Assembly: GCA_029940375.1 (NCBI GenBank)
Contig: JAPYUX010000007.1
Location: forward strand, 1 to 34,698
Reading direction: 5' to 3'
From: Dehalococcoidia bacterium
GTDB lineage: Bacteria; Chloroflexota; Dehalococcoidia; Lucifugimonadales; Lucifugimonadaceae
DNA: 34,698 bases
The notes beneath the pieces are model-generated. The model ran no database searches. It saw nothing but the letters and a program-made list of their open reading frames with translations, and was not told the origin of the DNA. Shown here in pieces: positions 17,082 through 25,509 of the stretch. The position numbers and the translations under genes were made by a program. Every line of letters begins with the position of its first letter. Position 1 is the stretch's first letter.

Positions 17082-17975
17082 TTATTGATCTATTGCTTTA
17101 GCAGAGAATTGTTTAAAACTTAGTTGTTTTATATATGGATTATTACCTTCCCATATATAATCAAATCCACTTTTCATCATTTGATACCAATTACTTTTGT
17201 TATTAACATTCAAAATAGGCAATAAGCCTTCTATTGTTTCTCCTTCAAACGTTTTTGGCATACGGCCAAATGAATAATTTTCTATGAATGCATTTGTTTC
17301 TGTCAATACAAGATAGTTCGATGGCCAATAATCAACAAACTTAACATTTATAGAGAAATTTTTTAATTTTTTTGATTGATTAATGATAGATTTTATTACA
17401 TTAAAACTTATCCAAGAGTCTGCAAAAAGAGGAGCAGATTTATATTTAACATCTTCAAAATAATCATCACCATATTCTCTGATAGCTCTTGCTCTCGCAT
17501 AACTCCCCATTGGATCTACTAATAGAGCTTTTATTTTTATTTCTCTATCTTCATCAAGAAAAGTTTTAATAACTGATGAATATACATCATCACCAAAAAA
17601 CTCGCGTAATCCAATCCCTTGTAAATATATTTCTCCAGAAGAATTCAAGAGATGATTACTAATGAATTCAACTGTTTTATTTTCCAGTTTTCTGGGAGGT
17701 AAAATATTTTCTAATCCATAATCTATTCCATTTGAAATAAGATTATTGAATTTTAACAGTAATTCTTTTTCTGATGATGTTTTTGAATAGTTAATATTAT
17801 TATTCTGAGATTTATTTTCATTTGTAAGGTTCTCTTTTTTATCAAACATTTCATCAGAAATAAACCAATTTTTACCGATTCTTTTACCTGAGATAGTACC
17901 TTCATTTAGCCATTTATAGACAGTCTTTTCGCTTACGTTGAGTCTGCTAGCTACGTCTTTTACCTTTAATTCCAT
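17082..17975 (-). CDS. HTH (excisionase/MerR-like) regulator with a C-terminal PLD-like domain
   Basis: The 297-residue protein starts with a winged helix-turn-helix of the HTH_17/excisionase type (ELKVKDVASRLNVSEKTVYK, residues 2-21, then WLNEGTISGKRIGKNWFIS). A polar linker (about 46-70) leads to a C-terminal domain (75-297) with SGEIYLQGIGLREFF, IKALLVDPMGSYARARAIRE and LVLTETNAFIENYSFGR. This arrangement resembles phospholipase D-like domains found in some regulators, but no HxK catalytic motif is present. It is not near integrase genes, so a phage excisionase is unlikely. The gene is flanked by ATAGAAAATA repeats on both sides, suggesting autoregulation and perhaps control of the downstream inositol operon. 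Function inferred only. Confidence 0.7.
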   Translation of the reverse strand: MELKVKDVASRLNVSEKTVYKWLNEGTISGKRIGKNWFISDEMFDKKENLTNENKSQNNNINYSKTSSEKELLLKFNNLISNGIDYGLENILPPRKLENKTVEFISNHLLNSSGEIYLQGIGLREFFGDDVYSSVIKTFLDEDREIKIKALLVDPMGSYARARAIREYGDDYFEDVKYKSAPLFADSWISFNVIKSIINQSKKLKNFSINVKFVDYWPSNYLVLTETNAFIENYSFGRMPKTFEGETIEGLLPILNVNNKSNWYQMMKSGFDYIWEGNNPYIKQLSFKQFSAKAIDQ

Positions 17976-17983
17976 AATTAATG

Positions 17984-18023
17984 ATTATTTTCTATAATAT
18001 TCTATTATTTTCTATTATAGTCT
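17984..18023 (-). repeat. Two 20-bp direct repeats upstream of the HTH gene (candidate operators)
   Basis: Units 17984-18003 and 18004-18023 match at 18 of 20 bases and are in direct tandem, with a spacing of two helical turns. On the minus strand each contains ATAGAAAATAAT. They end 8 nt before the HTH start codon and touch the stop codon of the gamma-glutamyltransferase gene. TATAAT-like strings within them could be -10 elements. Their position and the shared core in the palindrome at 17026-17067 fit binding sites of the encoded regulator. Confidence 0.55.
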
Positions 18024-19635
18024 AAAATGCTAATGCAGATCCATCTTTTCTTGGTTCAGTTCCAACCGAAATGACACCGGTTTCAGAATTAATTTGGCAA
18101 ATTTGACCTCCTCCAAACATTATTCTCTCATTCCCGGATACGGTTTCTATTTTGTGTCCTTTATTTACTAAGTCGGTTATTATTTTTTTATCTAAATCTT
18201 CTTCAACATAAATGGTTTCCATTGTTTGAACATCTAATGAAAACCTTAAAGCATCAAGTGCATCTTGGGGATCTAGATTATAATCAACCATGTTTGAAAT
18301 AACCTGTAAATGTCCTTGTGGTTGTTGAAATCCTCCCATGACCCCAAAAGAAAGCCATAATTGATTATCTTTCGTTGCCATGCAAGGTATTATTGTGTGA
18401 TATGGACGTACATTCGGCTCTAAATAATTAGGATGTTTTTTGTTTAAACTAAATAATGCTCCTCGGTTTTGTAATGCAATTCCGGTTTCTGGAACAACCA
18501 TTCCTGATCCAAAACCTTGAAATAAAGAGTTTATTAGAGAACAGCCCATACCGTTTTTATCTATCGCCGAAACGTATACCGTATCACCAGTAGATTGGAA
18601 AACACCATGCTCAATATTTTGCATTGCATTATCATTAGAAATCTGATTATAAAGACTTTTTGAATAAGTTTTGGATAATAATTCTTTTGTGGGAACATTA
18701 GTTTTATTTGGATCAGTTACAAACCATAAGGCGTCTGAAAATCCTAGTTTCATCGCTTCAATTAAATAATGATAGAATTCAGAGCTATTTCTAGGTATTT
18801 TTCCCATGTTAATATTTTCAATAATATTCAAAGCTATCAACGCTGCAATACCTTGTCCATTTGGTGGACATTCAAATACATCTATTCCTCTATAGTTAGT
18901 TTTTATAGGCTCAGTCCAAAAGGATTTGTAATTAGCCAAATCCACTTCATCGAGCCATCCTCCTTCTTCTTTTACAAATTTTGCTATTTTTTTTGCAATT
19001 GATCCACGATAAATCGTATCAGATCCATCTTTTGCAATTTCTTTCATCGTCTTAGCCAAAAGGGGTAAAGTTACAATTTCCCCTTCTTTTGGAGCATGAC
19101 CATTTAATAGTAATTCATTACCCGAAGGCCTAAATTTTAACTTTTCTAAATTTGATTGCCATTGCCATGCAATTAATTTACTAACAGGAAAACCTTTCTC
19201 AGCTAAATTTATAGCAGGTTGTAGTGATTCCGATAAACTTATTGATCCAAACTTTTCTAAAATACTTTCCCATCCATCAACTGAACCAGGAACAGAAACT
19301 GAATAAGCAGCACCTGGTCCTTCAGTTGGAATAGAAGAATAACCTTTTTTTAATAATTCATTTGGATCAGAATTTCTTGATGATTGCCCAGAACCGTTAA
19401 AGGAATATACTTGCTCAGATTTTGGGTCCCATATTAAAGAAAAAATATCTCCTCCTATTCCGGTAGACATAGGCTCTACAGCATTAAGCGTAATGGCCAT
19501 TGCTATAGCAGCATCAACAGCGTTACCACCTTTTTGCAATATATCTATGCCTACTTGAGAAGCTAAAGGTTGACTGCTAGCAACTCCTCCATTTAAACCA
19601 TGGACAGTAGATCTTCTAGATGAAAAAAAACTCAT
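18022..19635 (-). CDS. ggt: Gamma-glutamyltransferase family protein
   Basis: A 537-residue Ntn-hydrolase of the gamma-glutamyltransferase family. The N-terminal block GGNAVDAAIAMAITLNAVEP (36-55) and MSTGIGGDIF are typical. The predicted self-cleavage site and nucleophile is Thr352 in QSTGDTVYVSAID, followed by FGSGMVVPETG. It would cleave gamma-glutamyl bonds, for example in glutathione. There is no signal peptide, so it appears cytoplasmic, unlike the periplasmic E. coli enzyme. AGGGG lies 7 nt before the ATG. It follows a peptide-type ABC importer on the same strand, which suggests uptake and hydrolysis of a gamma-glutamyl compound. A related acylase specificity is possible. Confidence 0.9.
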   Translation of the reverse strand: MSFFSSRRSTVHGLNGGVASSQPLASQVGIDILQKGGNAVDAAIAMAITLNAVEPMSTGIGGDIFSLIWDPKSEQVYSFNGSGQSSRNSDPNELLKKGYSSIPTEGPGAAYSVSVPGSVDGWESILEKFGSISLSESLQPAINLAEKGFPVSKLIAWQWQSNLEKLKFRPSGNELLLNGHAPKEGEIVTLPLLAKTMKEIAKDGSDTIYRGSIAKKIAKFVKEEGGWLDEVDLANYKSFWTEPIKTNYRGIDVFECPPNGQGIAALIALNIIENINMGKIPRNSSEFYHYLIEAMKLGFSDALWFVTDPNKTNVPTKELLSKTYSKSLYNQISNDNAMQNIEHGVFQSTGDTVYVSAIDKNGMGCSLINSLFQGFGSGMVVPETGIALQNRGALFSLNKKHPNYLEPNVRPYHTIIPCMATKDNQLWLSFGVMGGFQQPQGHLQVISNMVDYNLDPQDALDALRFSLDVQTMETIYVEEDLDKKIITDLVNKGHKIETVSGNERIMFGGGQICQINSETGVISVGTEPRKDGSALAF

Positions 19636-19704
19636 TTAATTTCCCCTATATTTTTCATTACACGTTAGAGTATACACATAAACGAATAAACTATTACGTG
19701 TAAA

Positions 19705-20658
19705 TTAATTTCTTCTTGGATTTAAAATATCCGTCAATCCATCACCTATTATATTCCAGCAAAATATCATAATCCAAATTACTATTATGGGAGCAAGTAA
19801 TTGTTCTGGATGATTTGTAAGTACAGAAACACTAGCTCCTCCTCTACCAGTAACATCTGCTATCATTGCTCCTAAACTAGGTCTGGGAGGTTGCACTCCA
19901 AGACCAAAAAATGAAAGCATTACTTCTGATAAAGCAACTGCCCCTAAACCAAATGTTGAAGTTACAATAAGGGGTGAAATAACATTGGGTAAGACATGTT
20001 TAAAAATAATGCGCATTGTACTAGCACCAGAAGTTTTAGCTGATAAAACATAATCAACTTCTCTTATTTGAAAAACCTGTGCTCTTATAAGACGCATGGT
20101 TCCAAACCAACTAAGGGGTAAAAGTGCTACTCCTATTACAATATAATCGACAACTCCTGAACTTATAATTCCAGAAAAATTAAATTTTTCCTCAATATTG
20201 TATATAAATTGAGTTATCCTGGGTCTTAGTGTGGCCGCAAGTAATATAATTAGCAAAATATCAGGAAAAGAAGAAACTAATTCCCCTGATCTCATAACTA
20301 TAAAGTCAAAAAGTTTTCTATAGTAACCTGCTAATAATCCCAAAAATAGACCCAAAAATAACGATCCAGTAAGTAAGCCAGTAATTGTAACTATCACAGT
20401 AGTTTGTATACCCCATATGACCCTAGATAGAATATCTCTTCCTAACCTGTCAGTTCCTAACCAATTTTCAAAATCAGGCCCAGCTTGAGTTTTTAGGAGG
20501 TTTGTTTCTGTATAATCATAAGGTGCCAACAAAGGTGCGAATATACCAGTTAGATATACCAACATAAGAATAATAATAGATAAAGAGGCTAATTTTTTTC
20601 TAGATAATTGATTAAAAAATAGCCTAAAACTAGAAACGTTTTTTTCGTACTTATTCAT
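19705..20658 (-). CDS. Oligopeptide/dipeptide-type ABC transporter permease (DppC/OppC family)
   Basis: A 317-residue membrane protein with the N-terminal OppC region (one helix then PYDYTETNLL and GTDRLGRDILSRVIWG) and the BPD_transp_1 domain. The cytoplasmic coupling segment is visible as DYVLSAKTSGASTMRIIFKH, followed by VLPNVISPLIV and SFFGLGVQPPRPSLG. It pairs with the DppB-type permease, whose stop codon overlaps its ATG by one base. The substrate cannot be read from the permease; the neighbouring gamma-glutamyltransferase hints at peptides or glutathione. Confidence 0.93.
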   Translation of the reverse strand: MNKYEKNVSSFRLFFNQLSRKKLASLSIIILMLVYLTGIFAPLLAPYDYTETNLLKTQAGPDFENWLGTDRLGRDILSRVIWGIQTTVIVTITGLLTGSLFLGLFLGLLAGYYRKLFDFIVMRSGELVSSFPDILLIILLAATLRPRITQFIYNIEEKFNFSGIISSGVVDYIVIGVALLPLSWFGTMRLIRAQVFQIREVDYVLSAKTSGASTMRIIFKHVLPNVISPLIVTSTFGLGAVALSEVMLSFFGLGVQPPRPSLGAMIADVTGRGGASVSVLTNHPEQLLAPIIVIWIMIFCWNIIGDGLTDILNPRRN

Positions 20659-21587
20659 TATTGCATTTCAATTCTTGGATCTACTAAGGTATATATAAAA
20701 TCTATAATCAAATTTGCTATAACTAAAGCTGTCGAACCTATTAGAACGACCGCCATTATAATTGGATAATCTCTTGAATAGACTGAATCTAATGAAATTC
20801 TACCTACACCGGGAATCCCAAAAATAATTTCTACTATTAAAGATCCTCCAAATAAACCTGCTAAAGTGAAACCAATAATTGTAATAACTGGCAACATAGC
20901 ATTCCTAAATGCATGCTTCCATAAAACCATAATCTCACTAACTCCTTTTGCTCTGGCTAATTTAACATAATCAGAATCCAATACTTCCAACATAGATGCT
21001 CTAACTAACCTAACAAATACAGCCGAGCCTGGAATTCCCACAGTAATAGCCGGAAGAATAATTCTTTTATCAAAGACTCCACCCCATCCTGAAGTTGGTA
21101 CAAGATCCAATTTCAAAGCAAAGATCAGAATCATCAAAGGAGCTGTAAAAAACACAGGCATTGCATAAAAAAATAAAGTAGAAATTACTACACCTGGATC
21201 TTTGGCACTACCATAATGAACGGCAGCATAAAAACCTAAAGGGGTACCTATTGAAATAGCTATTAAAAATGCAATTAAATTTAATTGTGCCGAAACTAAT
21301 AATTTAGGTAAAAGTAAAGAAATAACGGGGCGATTCTTAAAAACATAAGATTCTCCAAAATCTCCCCTAACTGCATTTTTCACATACCTGATCCACTGGA
21401 AAACAAAAGGATCATTCAAACCCATCTTATCTCTTATACGTTGCGCAGTTTTTTCGTCATAATTATTCCCTAATTGTACTTCTACAGGGTCTCCTGGACC
21501 ATATGTTCCTAAACCAAAAACTATCAAAGAAACCATTAGTAATAATAGTGGCATCCATAAAATTCGTCTGAAAATATACTTAATCAT
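20658..21587 (-). CDS. Oligopeptide/dipeptide-type ABC transporter permease (DppB/OppB family)
   Basis: A 309-residue membrane protein of the DppB type. It begins with a helix (RRILWMPLLLLMVSLIVF), continues with YGPGDPVEVQLG and the RGDFGESYVFKNRPV segment, and has the coupling loop DYVKLARAKGVSEIMVLWKH with AFRNAMLPVIT. The C-terminal VDPRIEMQ matches the family ending. It lies 48 bp downstream of the binding-protein gene and overlaps the second permease by one base. No ATP-binding subunit gene is nearby. Confidence 0.93.
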   Translation of the reverse strand: MIKYIFRRILWMPLLLLMVSLIVFGLGTYGPGDPVEVQLGNNYDEKTAQRIRDKMGLNDPFVFQWIRYVKNAVRGDFGESYVFKNRPVISLLLPKLLVSAQLNLIAFLIAISIGTPLGFYAAVHYGSAKDPGVVISTLFFYAMPVFFTAPLMILIFALKLDLVPTSGWGGVFDKRIILPAITVGIPGSAVFVRLVRASMLEVLDSDYVKLARAKGVSEIMVLWKHAFRNAMLPVITIIGFTLAGLFGGSLIVEIIFGIPGVGRISLDSVYSRDYPIIMAVVLIGSTALVIANLIIDFIYTLVDPRIEMQ

Positions 21588-21635
21588 AATTGCTTTATAA
21601 ACAATTTATAATTTTCTTTCTATGTTTAAATAAGA

Positions 21636-23309
21636 CTATTCTATTGAAATATTTTTATATTTCGGAACCGTGATTGGTGCAAATTGATAACCTTTTACCC
21701 AAGGTTTAATCAATGCATAACCATCTGTGTCAAACCATAAAGGGAATATCGGTGCTTCGTTTATAATGATCTGTTCTGCCTCATTATATAATGCATATCT
21801 TATGTTATTATCTAATTCGATTTCTGCTTTGTGTATTAGTTCATCCACTTTTGAATTAGAATAGTTGCCATGATTAATATCCGATTCAGATTCAAACAAT
21901 ATATCTATAAAATCCTGAGGATCTGGATAATCAGCTTGCCAACCCGAACCAGCCCAAACCTGTAATCTTTTTCTATTCATATCTTGCAAATATGTAGCCC
22001 ATTCAACTTGTTGAATTTCAATTTCAATACCCAACTCAGTTTTCCACATATCTGATATTACTTCAGTATCTAATCCAGGAGATCCACCTGTCCCCGGAAT
22101 AGTAACAATAATTCTAGGTCTTGTAGTTGGATCAGAATATTTAGATTGAGCTAAATATTTTTTTGCTAGATCTAAATCATATTCAAGACCTTTTATATTT
22201 TCAGAATATCCTGGAAAACCAGGGGGTAATATACCATAAGCAGGCTTTGTTAATCCTGAATAAATCTTTTCCGCAATCAAAGCTTTATCAACTGAATGGG
22301 AAAGAGCTTTCCTGAAATTTATATCATCAAAAGGAGGTTCTTTTACATTGAATCCGATATAACTAAGGGTAAATTGAGGAGGAACATCTACAAGATCTTT
22401 ATTTAAAGAGTCATTTGGGTCCTTAACTCGCTCTAAATCAGCCAGTCCTACACCTGTAATATCAATTTCATCATTTTCATACATAGCCATAGAAGTTCCA
22501 CCTGCTAAATTGAATATTACTCCCTCCAACTTTGCTGGTACTCCCCAATAATTTTCATTTCGACCAATTTTTAATACTTGACCTATCTGATAATCAATTA
22601 AAACAAATGAGCCCGTACCAACAGGCTTATCAATCCAATTCTCTCCTGTATTTTCTACATACTTTTTGTTAAGAACGAATGCAGTAGGGTATGTTAATTT
22701 TGCTAAAAAATAAGTTTTAGGCTTATCGATGATTAATTTCAAAGTATGGTCATCAATAACTACTATTCCTTCAGCATCTCTTACGCCACCATCACTCTCA
22801 ATTATTTTTTTTATCCCAACGATATCACCCAAATATACTTCTGCATTGTAAGAACCTGTATCAGGATGAGCTGCTCTTTCAATGGACCATTTGAAATCTG
22901 ATGCCTTAAGATCATCACCATTAGAAAATTTAAGTCCTTTTCTTAATGTAAACGTATATTCCAATTTATCATCAGAAACGACCCAAGATTCTGCCAGATC
23001 AGGAACAATATTCAAATTTTCATCCAAAGTAACCAATCCAGAGAATAGTTCTACAATGATTCCAGCAGAAGTAGTATCGGTTACCAAATGGGGATCAAAA
23101 GTTGGTGGATCTGAATAGTTTATCCTTAAAATATTATTTAGTTTTCCACTTGAATTAGTCGTTGAACTTTGTAAATTTGGTGCTACTTTAGAACTACGCT
23201 CTATCGATCGTTCTTCAACAGTTGATTCAGAAGAACCACATGAGAAAATTCCAAAAATGAATATGGAAAATAATAAGTATTTAGTTATATTGATTATGAT
23301 TAATTTCAT
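21636..23309 (-). CDS. Peptide-type ABC transporter substrate-binding lipoprotein (SBP_bac_5)
   Basis: A 557-residue extracytoplasmic binding protein. The signal peptide ends in a lipobox, GIFSC, with Cys24 as the lipid-modified residue. A Ser/Thr/Glu-rich linker follows. The mature domain has LRINYSDPPTFDPHLVTDTT, LAESWVVSDDKLEYTFTLRKG (typical family-5 text) and FRKALSHSVDKALIAEKIY. It delivers its ligand to the two permeases encoded directly downstream. The family binds peptides, nickel, sugars or opines, so the substrate stays open. No Shine-Dalgarno precedes the ATG; the gap to prfB (67 bp) is AT-rich. Confidence 0.93.
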   Translation of the reverse strand: MKLIIINITKYLLFSIFIFGIFSCGSSESTVEERSIERSSKVAPNLQSSTTNSSGKLNNILRINYSDPPTFDPHLVTDTTSAGIIVELFSGLVTLDENLNIVPDLAESWVVSDDKLEYTFTLRKGLKFSNGDDLKASDFKWSIERAAHPDTGSYNAEVYLGDIVGIKKIIESDGGVRDAEGIVVIDDHTLKLIIDKPKTYFLAKLTYPTAFVLNKKYVENTGENWIDKPVGTGSFVLIDYQIGQVLKIGRNENYWGVPAKLEGVIFNLAGGTSMAMYENDEIDITGVGLADLERVKDPNDSLNKDLVDVPPQFTLSYIGFNVKEPPFDDINFRKALSHSVDKALIAEKIYSGLTKPAYGILPPGFPGYSENIKGLEYDLDLAKKYLAQSKYSDPTTRPRIIVTIPGTGGSPGLDTEVISDMWKTELGIEIEIQQVEWATYLQDMNRKRLQVWAGSGWQADYPDPQDFIDILFESESDINHGNYSNSKVDELIHKAEIELDNNIRYALYNEAEQIIINEAPIFPLWFDTDGYALIKPWVKGYQFAPITVPKYKNISIE

Positions 23310-23376
23310 TATTATTAAATTTTACTTAACAATAGGCACTTTTTACAATTCAATAATAGCTTAAAATTCTTGATTA

Positions 23377-24478
23377 TTATTTAATCTTACTTATCAAATA
23401 GCTTTCTATGAACGAGTCAATATTTCCATCTAAAACTTCCTCAATATTTGATTGTTCAGCATTGGTTCTATGATCTTTGACTAACTTATAAGGATGCATC
23501 ACATAAGAACGAATTTGTGATCCGAAATCTGCAGATATATGTTCTCCTTTTATTTCTGCTTCCTTTTGTTGGTTCTTAATTATTTCAACTTCCATTATTC
23601 TTGATTGTAAAATCTTCATAGCTAGTTCTCTATTGTGTAATTGAGATCTTTCATTTTGAACTGAAACTTTTATATTGGTAGGAATATGAGTAATTCGAAC
23701 AGCAGTAGAATTTTTCTGCACACTTTGTCCTCCTGCTCCTCCAGCTTTAAATACATCTATCCGTAAATCCTTAGGATCAATCACTATTTCTTCTTCTTTT
23801 TCTAATTCTGGCATAATTTCTACCAAAGAAAACGAAGTGTGTCTTCTTTGCCCTGTATCAAATGGAGAAATTCTAACTAATCGGTGGGCTCCTTTTTCAG
23901 ATTGTAATAATCCATAAGCAAAATTTCCTTCTATCTTCATTACAATAGATTTTATTCCTGCTTCATCACCAGTAGACAAATGCAACACATCCAATTTAAA
24001 TCCTTTACGTTCAGACCATCTTTTATACATTCTAGTCAATATTTCTGACCAATCTTGAGCATCAATTCCTCCTGCTCCTTGCTTTATTCCAATAATTACA
24101 TTTCGTGAATCAAATTTACCATTTAGTTTCAATTGAATCGATATTTCTGAATATAATGACTGGAGTGTTTCAAAATCATGAATTATATTAGGCAGATCGT
24201 TTTCATCATTCAATTCAATGGAAATTTCACAGATCTCTATAATTTCTTTAGATAAATTATTTAAAGTTGTATATTTTTCTAGTAGGTTTTTCTTAAAAGT
24301 TAAAGCTTTTAGAAAATTAGTCGCCTTGAAATTATCTTTCCAAAAGTCTTCAATAGTTGATTCTTTTTCAGACTCTTTGATTTTTTTAACTAATTTATCA
24401 AGGTCAAACATTCCTCAAAATTTCAAGAATTTGTATTCTTAACTTCGAGGCCTCATTTAATATTTCATTTAGTTTCAT
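23377..24478 (-). CDS. prfB: Peptide chain release factor 2, with programmed +1 frameshift
   Basis: RF2 ends translation at UGA and UAA. The GGQ motif is in AGGAGGQSVQKNSTAVRI and the RF2-type SPF recognition motif is in RISPFDTGQ. The long frame alone would start at an ATG at 24411, which cuts off the first domain. Upstream a short frame begins ATG at 24478 and encodes MKLNEILNEASKLRIQILEI... for 24 codons, ending GTT TGA C. A +1 shift at GTT (24407-24409), skipping 24406, joins it to GAC CTT GAT (Asp-Leu-Asp). The result is about 366 residues, equal to E. coli RF2 (365). TTGAGG stands 3 nt before the shift codon, as in the classic stimulator. Confidence 0.94.
24403..24418 (-). promoter_or_regulatory. 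prfB +1 programmed frameshift site (GTT TGA C)
   Basis: On the minus strand the site reads TTGAGG AAT GTT TGA C. The internal Shine-Dalgarno-like AGG (24413-24415), the 3-nt spacer, the in-frame UGA and the following C match the well-known bacterial prfB autoregulatory arrangement. The difference is GUU in place of the usual CUU slip codon. Slipping +1 still places UUU in the P site. Confidence 0.9.
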
Positions 24479-24538
24479 TTGTAATACAATGTTTATGCAA
24501 GTGTTCCAGCTTTAATTATATTATAAAATTAATAGCTT

Positions 24539-24615
24539 CGGGGCATGGCGTAGCTTGGTAGCGCGTCCGGCTGGGGGCCGGGAGGTCGTAGGTTCAAATC
24601 CTGCTGCCCCGACCA
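24539..24615 (+). tRNA. tRNA-Pro(GGG)
   Basis: CGGGGCA (24539-24545) pairs with TGCCCCG (24605-24611). The anticodon stem TCCGG/CCGGG encloses CTGGGGG, giving anticodon GGG. The T arm is CGTAGGTTCAAATCCTGC. CCA is encoded at 24613-24615. It lies 23 bp upstream of the lipoprotein gene, on the same strand. Confidence 0.94.
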
Positions 24616-24638
24616 ATAATTTTAGGAGAAATATTTAA

Positions 24639-25109
24639 ATGAAAAAATTTTTTTTATTAATTGGAATTTTACTTATTTTCATAATTAGCTGTTCAGATAC
24701 GAACGCAAGTTATGAAGTAGAAATGAGTGGAGAAGAAATCAATTGGCCATTTGAATCTATTGATAACGGAAAATTTACTGTTTTATTTAAAAATTCAGCT
24801 CCAAATAATTTTCAGATGACTCTAGGGTACCTTGGTCAACAGATCATACCTAATAAAGATCAAAAAGATTTTTGCCCTCTAATTGAATCAATCAAGAATG
24901 GAACAGTACCCGGAGAGGTGACAATATTTACCCAGATCAATTTAGTAAGTGAGCCAAATGTCCCAAACAAAAATGATCACCCAAATTTTGTTAGTTATAG
25001 TTTACCTAAAGGGAGCTATCTTGTCCTTACTGATAACTTTGATAAATGTAACAATGATTATTATGTGACTTTTGATGTAAAAACTATGGATGCATTTAAT
25101 AAGGAGTGA
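24639..25109 (+). CDS. Small lipoprotein of unknown function
   Basis: A 156-residue protein with a clear lipoprotein signal peptide: MKKFFLLIGILLIFIISC, with Cys18 as the lipidation site. The mature part (SDTNASYEVEMSGEEINWPF onward) is rich in Asn, Asp and beta-prone residues and contains two further cysteines (FCPLIES and FDKCNND) that could form a disulfide. I do not recognise the family. AGGAG precedes the ATG by 10 nt. It follows tRNA-Pro and its stop overlaps a potential GTG of the NIPSNAP gene, so it opens the plus-strand operon. Confidence 0.85.
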   Translation: MKKFFLLIGILLIFIISCSDTNASYEVEMSGEEINWPFESIDNGKFTVLFKNSAPNNFQMTLGYLGQQIIPNKDQKDFCPLIESIKNGTVPGEVTIFTQINLVSEPNVPNKNDHPNFVSYSLPKGSYLVLTDNFDKCNNDYYVTFDVKTMDAFNKE

Positions 25110-25114
25110 GAATT

Positions 25115-25441
25115 ATGATTTATGAATTAAGAATATATGAATGTTTCGCAGGTAAATTAGAAAATCTTAATAAGAGATTTAGGGAACATACGCTTAAGCT
25201 ATTTGAAAAACATGGAATGAAAAATATTGGTTATTGGGTAACTGACGTTGGCCCTAACAATAATAACTTAACATACCTATTGGCCTATGAAAGTCATGAT
25301 AAAAGAGTTGAGGCTTGGGAGAATTTTAGAAATGACCCTGAATGGCAGAAGGTTGTAGAAGATTCACACAAAGATGGGATCATTGTTAAAAAGGTTCATA
25401 ATCAATTACTAAATCCGACAGATTACTCACCGCTTCAGTAG
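25115..25441 (+). CDS. NIPSNAP family protein
   Basis: A 108-residue ferredoxin-like (dimeric alpha-beta barrel) protein. MIYELRIYECFAGKLENLN is the standard NIPSNAP opening, and LLAYESHDKRVEAWENF and FRNDPEWQKVV are typical of the second half. No enzymatic role is established. An upstream in-frame GTG at 25106 is rejected because AAGGAG (25101-25106) overlaps it. The same AAGGAG is 8 nt before the ATG at 25115, which also fits the family N-terminus. It is next to thiolase and DUF35 genes, so it may take part in the same unknown acyl or ketone metabolism. Confidence 0.88.
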   Translation: MIYELRIYECFAGKLENLNKRFREHTLKLFEKHGMKNIGYWVTDVGPNNNNLTYLLAYESHDKRVEAWENFRNDPEWQKVVEDSHKDGIIVKKVHNQLLNPTDYSPLQ

Positions 25442-25452
25442 AATTATTATAA

Positions 25453-25488
25453 TTTATTGTTATTATTTACCTAAATACTAACAATAAA
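25453..25488. repeat. 10-bp inverted repeat in the NIPSNAP-thiolase gap
   Basis: TTTATTGTTA (25453-25462) and TAACAATAAA (25479-25488) are perfect reverse complements with a 16-nt loop. It sits between the NIPSNAP stop and the thiolase-like start and lacks a downstream T-run. It could be a weak terminator, an operator or an mRNA hairpin. Confidence 0.4.
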
Positions 25489-25509
25489 CCAAAAATGAAG
25501 AGGCATTCA

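Noticed and set aside
17082-17975. Phage excisionase or mobile-element gene, based on the excisionase-type HTH
   Set aside because: The protein is far longer than an excisionase, has a separate C-terminal domain, and no integrase, transposase or att-like direct repeat lies nearby.
19658-19703. 8-bp inverted repeat TTACACGT/ACGTGTAA between oppC-type gene and ggt
   Set aside because: The arms are short with a 30-nt loop and no T-run; it may be chance in AT-rich DNA, though an operator cannot be excluded.
24409-24411. ATG at 24411 as the prfB start
   Set aside because: It overlaps the GTT-TGA frameshift site; the upstream 24-codon frame with an RF2-length result explains the gene better.
25106-25108. 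GTG start of the NIPSNAP gene
   Set aside because: The only ribosome site, AAGGAG, overlaps this codon and fits the ATG at 25115, which begins the conserved domain.
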